Notes: generated by a model not told the origin, from the letters alone. A stretch of DNA of 7,035 nucleotides from an uncultured Lachnospiraceae bacterium (GCA_910585655.1 CAJUFW010000176.1:1-7035), one strand, 5' to 3'; positions 1-6,430 are shown, counted from the stretch's first letter. Translations and numbers: made by a program.

Positions 1-21
1 TACACGACGCTCTTCCGATCT
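1..21 (+). other. Illumina TruSeq adapter remnant (artefact)
   Basis: The first 21 bases, ending in CGACGCTCTTCCGATCT, are identical to the 3' end of the Illumina TruSeq universal (read 1) adapter as I know it. This is library-construction sequence left at a contig end, not genomic DNA. Genomic sequence starts at about base 22. The adapter happens to stay open in the frame of the first gene, so a naive gene caller could extend the protein into it. Confidence 0.96.
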
Positions 22-1647
22 CGTTTTAATTATGGCTATATTTGGCTGGTGCTTTATAACAAATATTTCCTTGGAACCGAGGAGCGTGTTATGGAAACGA
101 TCCGGGATATCAGCCGCAAGACGTTTCTTGACCAGAAGTTCAAAGAGGACTATTATTTTGCGATTGCCCGCTGCGGCGCGGTGACGGAGATTATTTCTAC
201 GTTATTTATTCTATTCAGTAAGGCGCTTTCGATTCTGTCGGTTTCTTTGGTGGTTTTGCAGTATTCGTGGCAGCTTGTCCTGGTGACGTTTCTCTATATC
301 CTGCTGGTGGTGCTGGTAAACCTCCGTCTGGGCAATAAGGTGAAGGATCGGACGGCGGATATCAAGCTGGCGGATCAGCGGAGCGGCTATTTTATGGATA
401 TGGTTATGAATACCGGGGTAGCGAAGGAAATCCGCTTGTTTGGCGCGGGCAGCCGGATTGTGGAGAAATGGGAAAAGGAATACAACCAAGTCAAGGGCTT
501 TGAAAAGGGTAATGATAAAATCTACGCCTGGCTTTCCCTCGCCAGTAAGCTGGTGTATTTTCTCTTTATCAGCGCGGTACTGGGCTTTGCCGTCCGTCAG
601 GTGCTAGCCGGGCGGATGGAGCTGGGAATTTTTACGGCAGTTTATGCGATGGGGCAGACCGTTTCAGGTTCCATTCAGGAAGTTGTGCTAAACTATAGTA
701 CATTATTACAGTCGCTTTATGTTGTATGGCACCAGATGAATTTCTTTGAAGGAAATTGGGAGAAACGGCCTGATGTGGAAACTCCGGTTCCAGGGGCAGC
801 TTCGGTTTCCCGTAGTCTGGCTTCTCGTGGCCTGGCCTCCTGTGATTCGGATATGCCTAGTGAAAAGGGACAGGATACGGAGCATTACATATTTGAGGCA
901 GAGCATCTTTCCTTTTCTTATGATGATAAAAAAGAAGTGTTATCGGATATCAACTTTCAGATCCGTCAGGGGGAAAGCGTTGCGCTGGTCGGCTGCAATG
1001 GCAGCGGAAAGAGTACCTTAATCCGTCTGCTGACGAAAATGTTTGCTCCGACGGGCGGGACTCTGCGGTTTGCAGGAGAAGATTACCGGAACATCCCGAC
1101 CGAGGATCTGACCAGGGAAATCGGTATCTTTTTCCAGGATTCTGCCCTGCTTCATGTGACATTAGGGGAAAATATCGGCTATGGAAGCATTGAAGATATG
1201 GGGGATACGAAAAAAATCGGACAGGCAGTCCGTCTGGGCGGTGCGGAAAGCCTGGTGGCCAAGATGCCGAACGGCCTGTCTACGCTGCTGATGAGGCGGG
1301 TGGATAAGTCGGGCGTGATGCTGTCCGGCGGAGAGGCGCAGAAGGTGGCGATTGCCAGGGCCTATATGGGAGAGCGGAACGTCCTGATTTTTGACGAGCC
1401 GTCGGCTGCTCTTGACCCGATTGCCGAGCGGGAGCTGTTTGACCGGATCCGCGAGGAGAACCAGGGGAAAACCGTGATTATGATCAGCCACAGGGTAGCG
1501 TTTGCTAGGATGGCGGATCGGATTTTGGTATTAAATAACGGGAAGCTGGCCGAAGAGGGCAATCATGAGGAGCTAATGAAGAAAAAGGGCTTGTACGCGG
1601 AGTTTTACCAGGAGCAGGCAAAATGGTACGAGCAGGAACCAGCGTAG
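22..1647 (+). CDS. ABC half-exporter, TMD-NBD (5' partial)
   Basis: Membrane ABC exporter subunit with a transmembrane domain followed by an ATPase domain. It is truncated at the 5' end by adapter: the reading frame is open from base 22 with no credible start. GTG at 49 falls inside the domain and has no ribosome binding site. About 541 residues remain; the family is usually near 600, so the first membrane helix is probably missing. Hydrophobic helices are coded at about 196-260, 268-320, 526-605 and 620-670. The ATPase domain is complete: Walker A GCNGSGKST (991-1017), Q-loop Gln (1135), signature LSGGEAQ (1321-1341), Walker B VLIFDEP (1381-1401) with D-loop SAALDP, and H-loop His (1489). 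The motif AKEIRLF in the TMD coupling region is typical of peptide or bacteriocin-type exporters in Firmicutes. It probably forms a heterodimer with the next gene. The cargo is unknown; no precursor peptide gene is visible. Confidence 0.93.
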   Translation, partial: RFNYGYIWLVLYNKYFLGTEERVMETIRDISRKTFLDQKFKEDYYFAIARCGAVTEIISTLFILFSKALSILSVSLVVLQYSWQLVLVTFLYILLVVLVNLRLGNKVKDRTADIKLADQRSGYFMDMVMNTGVAKEIRLFGAGSRIVEKWEKEYNQVKGFEKGNDKIYAWLSLASKLVYFLFISAVLGFAVRQVLAGRMELGIFTAVYAMGQTVSGSIQEVVLNYSTLLQSLYVVWHQMNFFEGNWEKRPDVETPVPGAASVSRSLASRGLASCDSDMPSEKGQDTEHYIFEAEHLSFSYDDKKEVLSDINFQIRQGESVALVGCNGSGKSTLIRLLTKMFAPTGGTLRFAGEDYRNIPTEDLTREIGIFFQDSALLHVTLGENIGYGSIEDMGDTKKIGQAVRLGGAESLVAKMPNGLSTLLMRRVDKSGVMLSGGEAQKVAIARAYMGERNVLIFDEPSAALDPIAERELFDRIREENQGKTVIMISHRVAFARMADRILVLNNGKLAEEGNHEELMKKKGLYAEFYQEQAKWYEQEPA

Positions 1648-1773
1648 GAGGATGGCCGGAATACGATAATCATGAAATGGCAATAGAGAGGAAATAGGTA
1701 GTAGAGAAGGAAATAGTTGTAGCCATATAAGGATGGCTGAGCGGATAGAGTGCAGAGGAAGGGAGAGGTTTTC
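1648..1773 (+). other. Purine-rich ABC intergenic spacer with imperfect repeat
   Basis: This 126-base gap separates the two ABC genes. It holds an imperfect direct repeat, TAGAGAGGAAATAG (1684-1697) and TAGAGAAGGAAATAG (1702-1716), differing by one inserted base. It also holds a weak 6-bp hairpin, AGCCAT/ATGGCT (1721-1738). There is no terminator T-tract and no convincing promoter, so the two ABC genes are probably co-transcribed. No coding potential was seen. Confidence 0.5.
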
Positions 1774-3522
1774 ATGGAAGAGAACAGAAACGGGAAGAAC
1801 AAGAAAGGGCATAGCTTCTGGGATTTTAGGCGTGCGGTAGCGTTAAGCTTTTCTACGAAATCCAGGATGTCCCATGTAGTGACGGTGCTTTCTGTCGTGT
1901 TTGCCTTTTTGCCGGTTTTGTTGGCAAGGCAGTTTCAGGCGTTGACGGATGGGCTGTTGGGGGTGTTGGTGGTGAGCGGAAGCAGGGCGGCTGCTACAGC
2001 GGGTACCACTGGTACAGATAGCCTGGAAGGGGCGCAAGTAGCGGTCGGCGTGGCAGGAAAGTTCTCGGACAGAGTGGTCTGGGAAACCGTATGGCTTCCG
2101 TTCCTGCTGGTGTTGGCGTTGCTGCTGCTCCAGCTTTTACTAGAGTCGGCAAAAAGCTATTGCCAGAAGGAGGATGCGAGGAATGCGAACCGGCATGTGA
2201 CGAAGTCGCTTTTGGAGCTGCAGGCTACGGTGCGTTATCCTTATATCGAGAACCATGAGGATTTTCAGGAACGGGTGCATTTTGCCATGCAGTTTACCGG
2301 AGGGCAGGTGACAAAGGTTCTTTCCGAAATCAGCCTGTACCTGGCGGAATTTCTGATGCTGCTTTTGGTAGCGGCCAGCCTGGCACGGGTCAGCCCATGG
2401 TTTGTCGTGATTACCATTCTAGTCAGCGTGCCGTCTGCCTACATTACCTATAAATATCAGGATGAAACGTTCCAGAACGAGGTGCGTGGGATGCAGGATT
2501 CGGCCATGATCAACCATTATTTCTGGATTCTGGCGACACAGGAATTTATGCAGGAGGTACGGCATTTCCGCCTGTTTCCAGTCATCAAAGGGAAATGGAG
2601 GGACACGGCGGATCGTTATATCGGAAGAAAAAACCGGATTATGGGCAAGCACGCAGGCATTAACGTCGTAAATGATATTGTACGGAACCTGGTCTGCCTG
2701 CTGGTACTGGTTTGGACGGCGCGGATGATTTATGAGAACCCGGCGCTGGGAATCGGTGTGTTTACCCTTGTATTGACACTGACGAGACAGCTCCTGCAGT
2801 TTTCCGGGGATCTTTTTTCCGGGATGGCGAACCTGGTTTCCTATCTGCCGTATATGGGAGAATATTTTTCCCTGATGGAGCTGCCAAGAGAGCAGACGCT
2901 TTCCGGGCAGGAGATGTCTGACGAAGGCCAGAAGAAACGGGGGATGGCGGAACAGAGGGAAGCTTCGGCTACAGTAGGGCAGAAGCAGGCAGGTGAAATT
3001 TCTTTTAAAGGAGTTTCGTTTGCTTATCCGGATACCGACCGGGAGATTTTGCATGATATTTCCGTGCGGATAAGGCCTGGGGAAAAGGTAGCGATTGTCG
3101 GGGAAAATGGTTCCGGGAAGACGACGTTTATCAATTTGCTCTGTGGATTATATGAAGCAGGAAAGGGAGAAATTTCCGTTAGCGGCAGGGATATCAAAAC
3201 CGAGACGGCCAGAGTACGGGAGGACTTGACAGTAGCGGTTCAGAACTTTGCCCATTATGAGGATACGATGCGGGAAAATATCGTGATTTCGGATGGAAGC
3301 AGACGAGTAGAGGACGGAGAGATTAGAGAACTGTTAAAAAGCCTGGATTCCCTGGAGGTAGTAGAGAGCCAGAAGGAAGGGCTGTCAGAACGGCTGGGCA
3401 GTTATAGCCTGAAAGGGAATGATTTGTCCGGCGGACAGTGGCAGAAGCTGGCGATTGCCAGGGCAGCCTGGCGGAATAAGAGCAGCATTATGATTCTGGA
3501 CGAGCCGACTGGTAACATATAG
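1774..3522 (+). pseudogene. ABC half-exporter, TMD-NBD, 3' truncated by mobile-element insertion
   Basis: Second ABC half-exporter, 582 residues as it stands. The start is ATG 1774, with GGGAGAGG (1761-1768) five bases upstream; the in-frame GTG at 1750 lacks a suitably spaced site. Membrane helices lie near residues 33-51, 107-125, 185-230 (a pair), 300-320 and 327-345. ATPase motifs are Walker A GENGSGKTT (residues 443-451), Q-loop Gln490, signature LSGGQ (551-555) and Walker B IMILDEP (572-578). The protein then ends DEPTGNI and stop, without the D-loop Asp, the H-loop His or the last 60 or so residues normal for the family. The sequence right after it is mobile-element DNA, so the gene was cut by integration; the missing 3' part should lie beyond the far end of the element. 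The product cannot be a normal ATPase. An Ala/Gly/Thr-rich stretch between helices 1 and 2 (about residues 64-90) is unusual. Confidence 0.88.
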
Positions 3523-3540
3523 TTAGTAGTATAGCAAATC
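3499..3540. other. Predicted element attachment-site junction (attL/attR)
   Basis: Host coding sequence for the ABC Walker B motif (GACGAGCCGACT, 3499-3510) passes into sequence that no longer matches an ABC D-loop, reaches a stop at 3520, and meets the stop codon of a large serine recombinase gene at 3539-3541. These recombinases are usually encoded directly beside their att site, so the crossover is placed at about 3505-3516. The exact two-base core cannot be fixed without the other end or an empty site. Base composition drops in G+C here, and gene orientation flips. Confidence 0.72.
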
Positions 3541-4924
3541 ATAAAAAAATAATTTGTATGTTTTTTTCGCGATCGATTTGGATTTCCCGGATAATCGAAC
3601 GCCATAGCTGCCGTTTTTCCAAAATAGAAAAGGAATCATATAGGCTTTCAAAATCTATTTTTAAAAAATCTTTTAGATAAGATAAGTCTTTCACAGGAGC
3701 AGAAGCTTCGGCGTTGATTTTTTCGAGTTGTGCAAGCAAAGACTCTCTGTCAATCTTAAATTCCTCTATTGTGATAAGTTCATTTAAAAACAATTCTTTT
3801 AACTTTTGTAGTTTGCTTTCGATCGCTCGCCGTTTAGCATCTGATCGAACGAAGGGAGCATTTGCAATCTCATAATCTGCAATGTATTTTTCTAACTCTG
3901 GACGGATTCGAGTAAGGATAGTCTTTTCAAGGGTAGATTCAAAAATCACTTTTTTATTTTCGCACCGCTTCAAGGTTTTGTTTTGCCGACAGCGGTAAAT
4001 GCTATATTTATAGGATGTCTTGCGGGTGCCATCGGCACGCATATGACCTGGACATGTTAGTTGTCCTGCGCTCATACTATGATCGCATTCGCTACAGATG
4101 ATAAGTCCACTAAAAATATAGTCATGCTTTTTTCCGGATTTTACATTGATTTTTAAAAGGCGCTGCACATCAAAAAAGACTTCGCGATCGATGATAGGGG
4201 GACAAAATTCTTTGTTATCTTGATATTCTCCGATATATCGTTTGTTTTTCAGCATGTTTTTAACACTGACCATAGAGCGGACAATATTAAATTCCGATTC
4301 CATATAGTGGAGGGTTTGAAGTAAATTGCCAGTTTTAAGAAAAAAATCAAAAATGGCAACAGCTATGTGAGCTTCTTCGTTTGGTACAAGATGTTTATCT
4401 TTGATAGAGTATCCGATAGGAGTGGAACCAGAAAGGACCTCGCCATTTTTGACTTTATCCTTGAATACACTGATAATTCGATCAGAATCGTTCTGAGCCT
4501 CCAGTTCTGCCCAAATCATAGAGTTGTTTACAAAAGCGCGTCCGTGAGGGGTAGAGGTGTCAAAATAAGGCTGTTCGATTGCAGACCAGGAAACGCCATA
4601 TTTATCAAGGATATCCTGTGTATTAAGATAATGTCGCAGGTTCCGGAACCAGCGATCAAGTCTGGTAAAGACAATCAGATCGATTTTTCCATCTTGGACA
4701 TCATCAAGTAGCCGTTGGAAATCATTTCTTTTGAGTTTTTGTCCGGAAATCCCATCATCTATATAGGTTCCGACCAGAATCATATTTTCGTGTGTTTCAA
4801 CATACTTTTCGCCGCTTGCTAACTGCTCGCGCACGGAATCCCCTTCGCGAGCCTGTTTGTCAGTGGATACCCGAATATAGATAGCAACCCGGAGCAAAAG
4901 TTTTTCGGTAGTTTTTCGTTTCAT
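3539..4924 (-). CDS. Large serine recombinase (site-specific integrase)
   Basis: A 461-residue large serine recombinase that would integrate and excise the element by a 2-bp staggered, serine-linked strand exchange. The N-terminal resolvase domain (about 11-150) contains YIRVSTDKQ with nucleophile Ser20 and Arg18, and FTRLDRWFRN (86-95) with the conserved arginines. The Recombinase domain follows (about 170-260, starting near GYSIKDKHLVPNE). A zinc ribbon comes next with Cys277, Cys280, Cys312 and Cys321, then a predicted coiled coil (about 365-412) and a C-terminal tail. The start is ATG 4924, with GGAG (4933-4936) eight bases upstream. The gene is intact and its length is within the family's usual range. 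It is the outermost gene of the element, with its stop beside the att junction. The A+T-rich composition differs from the ABC genes. Excision would also need a directionality factor, not seen in this window. Confidence 0.95.
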   Translation of the reverse strand: MKRKTTEKLLLRVAIYIRVSTDKQAREGDSVREQLASGEKYVETHENMILVGTYIDDGISGQKLKRNDFQRLLDDVQDGKIDLIVFTRLDRWFRNLRHYLNTQDILDKYGVSWSAIEQPYFDTSTPHGRAFVNNSMIWAELEAQNDSDRIISVFKDKVKNGEVLSGSTPIGYSIKDKHLVPNEEAHIAVAIFDFFLKTGNLLQTLHYMESEFNIVRSMVSVKNMLKNKRYIGEYQDNKEFCPPIIDREVFFDVQRLLKINVKSGKKHDYIFSGLIICSECDHSMSAGQLTCPGHMRADGTRKTSYKYSIYRCRQNKTLKRCENKKVIFESTLEKTILTRIRPELEKYIADYEIANAPFVRSDAKRRAIESKLQKLKELFLNELITIEEFKIDRESLLAQLEKINAEASAPVKDLSYLKDFLKIDFESLYDSFSILEKRQLWRSIIREIQIDREKNIQIIFL

Positions 4925-4942
4925 TTTATCGTCTCCAATCGT

Positions 4943-4971
4943 AAAAAAGGGTACAAAAAATAAGCCCTTTT
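4943..4971 (-). terminator. Possible weak terminator or operator: AAAAGGG/CCCTTTT inverted repeat
   Basis: An inverted repeat (AAAAAGGG near 4944-4951 and CCCTTTT at 4965-4971, 13-base A-rich loop) lies just upstream of the recombinase. Read on the - strand it is a short hairpin followed by TTTTTT, the layout of an intrinsic terminator. It could insulate the recombinase from transcription arriving from the NYN gene. Only three G-C pairs support it. It could equally be a binding site overlapping the recombinase promoter, which I could not place with confidence. Confidence 0.35.
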
Positions 4972-4987
4972 AAAATTGCCAGACTTA

Positions 4988-4996
4988 TGATATAAT
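4988..4996 (+). promoter_or_regulatory. Extended -10 promoter for + strand small RNA
   Basis: TGATATAAT is a perfect extended -10 element (TG, one base, TATAAT at 4991-4996). The -35 region at 17-bp spacing (TTTTAA, 4968-4973) is poor, which extended -10 promoters tolerate. Transcription would start near 5003 and run into the structured RNA. It diverges from the recombinase gene. Confidence 0.5.
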
Positions 4997-5002
4997 CTAT
5001 TT

Positions 5003-5083
5003 GTTGGATAGGTTATCGTAAGCCTTTGGTTTACAGGTAACACATGAGCCGTTCCAGGTTGCCGCCTGGAGCGGTTTATTGAT
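5003..5083 (+). ncRNA. Candidate structured small RNA, about 80 nt
   Basis: A non-coding stretch between the recombinase and the NYN gene folds on the + strand into two hairpins. Hairpin 1 pairs GTTAT (5012-5016) with GTAAC (5037-5041), then, after a small internal loop, GTAAGCC (5018-5024) with GGTTTAC (5028-5034) around a TTT loop. Hairpin 2 pairs CCGTTCCAGG (5049-5058) with CCTGGAGCGG (5065-5074) around TTGCCG and is followed by a T-rich run. Three base pairs are G-U on this strand and would be A-C mismatches on the other, which favours the + strand as the RNA. A promoter-like element sits just upstream. I do not recognise a known RNA family. It could instead be a structured 3' UTR of the NYN mRNA, but the wobble pattern argues against that. 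Confidence 0.55.
5046..5083 (+). terminator. Intrinsic terminator closing the + strand small RNA
   Basis: A ten-base-pair, G+C-rich stem (5049-5058 with 5065-5074, six-base loop) extends by up to three weaker pairs at its base and is followed by TTTATTGATTT. On the - strand no T-run follows, so it should act mainly on + strand transcripts. It lies 7 bases beyond the NYN stop codon, between convergent transcripts. Confidence 0.55.
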
Positions 5084-5089
5084 TTAAAA

Positions 5090-5746
5090 TTAGATAAGCT
5101 TTGGAGCCTTTGTTCGCATACCATCTATATGTTCAAACAGATCTTCCTTTATAGGAGAACGCATAGGGTCTAAAATAAAATCAATTCCTTCACGACGAGC
5201 TTGTTTTGCTGCAGGAACAAAATCACTATCACCAGAAACTAAAACAATACGATCTACCTGTTTTTTAAAAGATAAGGAAGAAATATCAATACCGATTCTC
5301 ATATCGACGCCTTTTTGCTTAACATTGATAAAAAAGTCTGATTCTTTTATATCAGAAAGGGAAATTGTACCTCGCATTAGTTTCTTTGTGATATCAGGTT
5401 TCAGATTAAAATAAGCCTGTTCTTCAGCTAAGTGTCCCAAACGTAAAGCGAATTTTCGCTTGTGCATAAGTTCCTTAAAAAAAGCAGTAGCCCACTGATA
5501 TTCTTCTGTCTGACCAAAATCAATAGTAGATTGTGTCAGAGGATGATAAACTTTTTTGTTCATCGGCGGGCAGTCATAATAAAATACTCGATATAAGGTA
5601 GCAGTATCTGTGTGTTCATCTTTAATATGTCTTTTGCAATATAATTCTAATTCGTCGGCTCGTTCTTTTGGGGAAATGTCTCCAAAAAGAGCAAATGCTC
5701 TTTTTCGGTAAAATCCTCCATCGACAAGGATTGCTGTTCGTATCAT
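5090..5746 (-). CDS. NYN-domain (LabA/DUF88-like) putative ribonuclease
   Basis: A 218-residue protein of the NYN/LabA-like branch of the PIN-like nuclease superfamily; members are metal-dependent RNases or RNA-binding proteins. Expected acidic metal-binding residues are visible: Asp9 in ILVDGG (6-11), Asp148 and Asp154 in the KGVDMRIGIDI strand, and Asp173/Asp175 in SGDSDF (171-176), followed by the helix PAAKQAR. The fold therefore looks catalytically intact. The start is ATG 5746, because AGGAGGA (5751-5757) sits four bases upstream; an upstream in-frame start at 5788 would run through the terminator hairpin and is rejected. The gene has its own promoter and a terminator-like leader, and a structured RNA lies at its 3' side on the other strand. 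The position between integrase and repressor suggests accessory cargo, such as defence, exclusion or toxin. Its substrate is unknown. Confidence 0.87.
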   Translation of the reverse strand: MIRTAILVDGGFYRKRAFALFGDISPKERADELELYCKRHIKDEHTDTATLYRVFYYDCPPMNKKVYHPLTQSTIDFGQTEEYQWATAFFKELMHKRKFALRLGHLAEEQAYFNLKPDITKKLMRGTISLSDIKESDFFINVKQKGVDMRIGIDISSLSFKKQVDRIVLVSGDSDFVPAAKQARREGIDFILDPMRSPIKEDLFEHIDGMRTKAPKLI

Positions 5747-5763
5747 AAATTCCTCCTGAGAAT

Positions 5764-5822
5764 AAAAAAATATCCCTGGGTTTGTCACACCCCTTATGGT
5801 GGGGGGATTACTGCCAGGGATA
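5764..5822 (-). terminator. Intrinsic terminator/attenuator in the NYN leader
   Basis: On the - strand TATCCCTGG (5822-5814) pairs perfectly over nine bases with CCAGGGATA (5779-5771), followed at once by seven T residues (5770-5764). The 34-base apical region contains runs of C (5806-5801) and G (5793-5790) that can form an inner stem around ACCATAA. It lies downstream of a promoter and only seven bases before the AGGAGG site of the NYN gene. Most transcripts should therefore end here unless an antitermination event occurs. It may be an attenuator, the 3' end of a small RNA, or both. Confidence 0.8.
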
Positions 5823-5851
5823 CACTTTTAAAATAATAGTAGCAAAGCTAC
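5764..5851 (-). ncRNA. Candidate short leader RNA upstream of NYN gene
   Basis: Between the predicted transcription start (near 5851) and the terminator T-run lies an RNA of about 88 nt. It has a small 5' hairpin (GTAGC-TTT-GCTAC, 5852-5840), an A+T-rich linker, and the large hairpin described as the attenuator. No leader peptide with a plausible ribosome binding site and no tandem repeats were seen. I could not match it to a riboswitch class. The arrangement would release a short RNA ahead of an RNase gene. Confidence 0.5.
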
Positions 5852-5857
5852 ACTCTT

Positions 5858-5887
5858 ATTATATCCATGTAACAGTAAAAATGTCAA
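5858..5887 (-). promoter_or_regulatory. Promoter of the NYN leader/gene
   Basis: On the - strand TTGACA (5887-5882) and TATAAT (5863-5858) are both perfect consensus hexamers, with an 18-bp spacer, one base over optimal. It sits between the stop of the membrane-protein gene and the NYN leader hairpin, so the NYN gene has its own strong, probably constitutive promoter. Output is then limited by the downstream terminator. Confidence 0.8.
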
Positions 5888-5937
5888 TACTTTTGATAGA
5901 AATTTTTAAAGTAAAAATCTGACTTTTGAAATCCAAT

Positions 5938-6363
5938 CTAAAACAGAACATTATTATAATCATCGCAAACTGTTTTATCAAGGCAAGCATGTCCCTTATA
6001 TCTAACGCCATATTTTGTACAAACGGGTTCCTTACCTCTAATATTATTGCAATGAGTACAAGTTCCGCAGGAGTGTCTCATTCCTAATCCATCAGAAAAA
6101 GCTTTTTTGAAGTTTGGCGGCATAATATCATATCCTATTTTGGCATCATCTATATTTAATATATTTGTTCCGCCTGGTTCTATATTTTTTACTTTTATGT
6201 AAAGATATATAAACCAAATGACCACAATAACAAGAATTGGGAGCCAAAAATATTGAATAATTGCACCAATAAATCCAAAAATTAGTTTAAGTGTAGCACC
6301 GATAAGATGAAACACAATAGAAAACACGACTTCAAGTATAGTCCCAAGATTGAAAATTTCCAT
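5938..6363 (-). CDS. Small membrane protein with Cys-rich putative metal-binding tail
   Basis: I do not recognise this 141-residue protein by family. Residues 8-36 are hydrophobic with scattered Gly and Lys, and 40-56 form a strong membrane helix (LPILVIVVIWFIYLYI). A soluble tail of about 85 residues follows. The tail has six cysteines in the pattern CxxCxxCx9Cx11Cx5C (Cys99, 102, 105, 115, 127, 133) and ends near CDDY, resembling small zinc- or iron-sulfur-binding modules seen in phage-type proteins. The start chosen is ATG 6363, because GGAGG (6375-6379) precedes it by 11 bases; the in-frame ATG at 6381 overlaps that site and has none of its own. It is probably co-transcribed with the upstream repressor gene. 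Lying between integrase and repressor, it could be a superinfection-exclusion or other membrane-acting cargo protein; this is inference. Confidence 0.75.
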   Translation of the reverse strand: MEIFNLGTILEVVFSIVFHLIGATLKLIFGFIGAIIQYFWLPILVIVVIWFIYLYIKVKNIEPGGTNILNIDDAKIGYDIMPPNFKKAFSDGLGMRHSCGTCTHCNNIRGKEPVCTKYGVRYKGHACLDKTVCDDYNNVLF

Positions 6364-6430
6364 TATAATAACATCCTCCATAATAGTGGTATTTTAAGGA
6401 AAAATTTTTTGACATCATGATATAATTATT

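Noticed and set aside
1684..1716. Short repeats as a CRISPR array or insertion-sequence ends
   Set aside because: There are only two imperfect purine-rich copies, nearly adjacent, with no spacer structure, transposase or flanking duplications. No CRISPR array, tRNA or rRNA was seen anywhere in the window.
2419..3054. 211-codon open frame on the - strand inside the second ABC gene
   Set aside because: It is antisense to a strongly recognisable ABC exporter, has no ribosome binding site or domain signal, and has the His/Arg/Gln-rich look of a reverse-strand shadow.
4367..4711. 114-codon open frame on the + strand inside the recombinase gene
   Set aside because: It lies wholly antisense to conserved recombinase domains, with no recognisable motif.
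5747..5788. Upstream in-frame start extending the NYN protein by 14 residues
   Set aside because: The extension would translate through the terminator T-run and the AGGAGG site. ATG 5746 has an ideal site directly upstream.
5764..5851. Known riboswitch class in the NYN leader
   Set aside because: I compared it by eye with preQ1, fluoride, ZTP and guanidine-type consensus features and saw no convincing match; an Infernal search would be needed.
6409..6426. TTGACA followed by TATAAT on the + strand between the regulator and membrane-protein genes
   Set aside because: Both hexamers are perfect, but only six bases separate them, far too close for a sigma-A promoter. The TTGACA has no good -10 at 16-18 bp, and any transcript would be antisense to the regulator. 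Probably chance in an A+T-rich gap.
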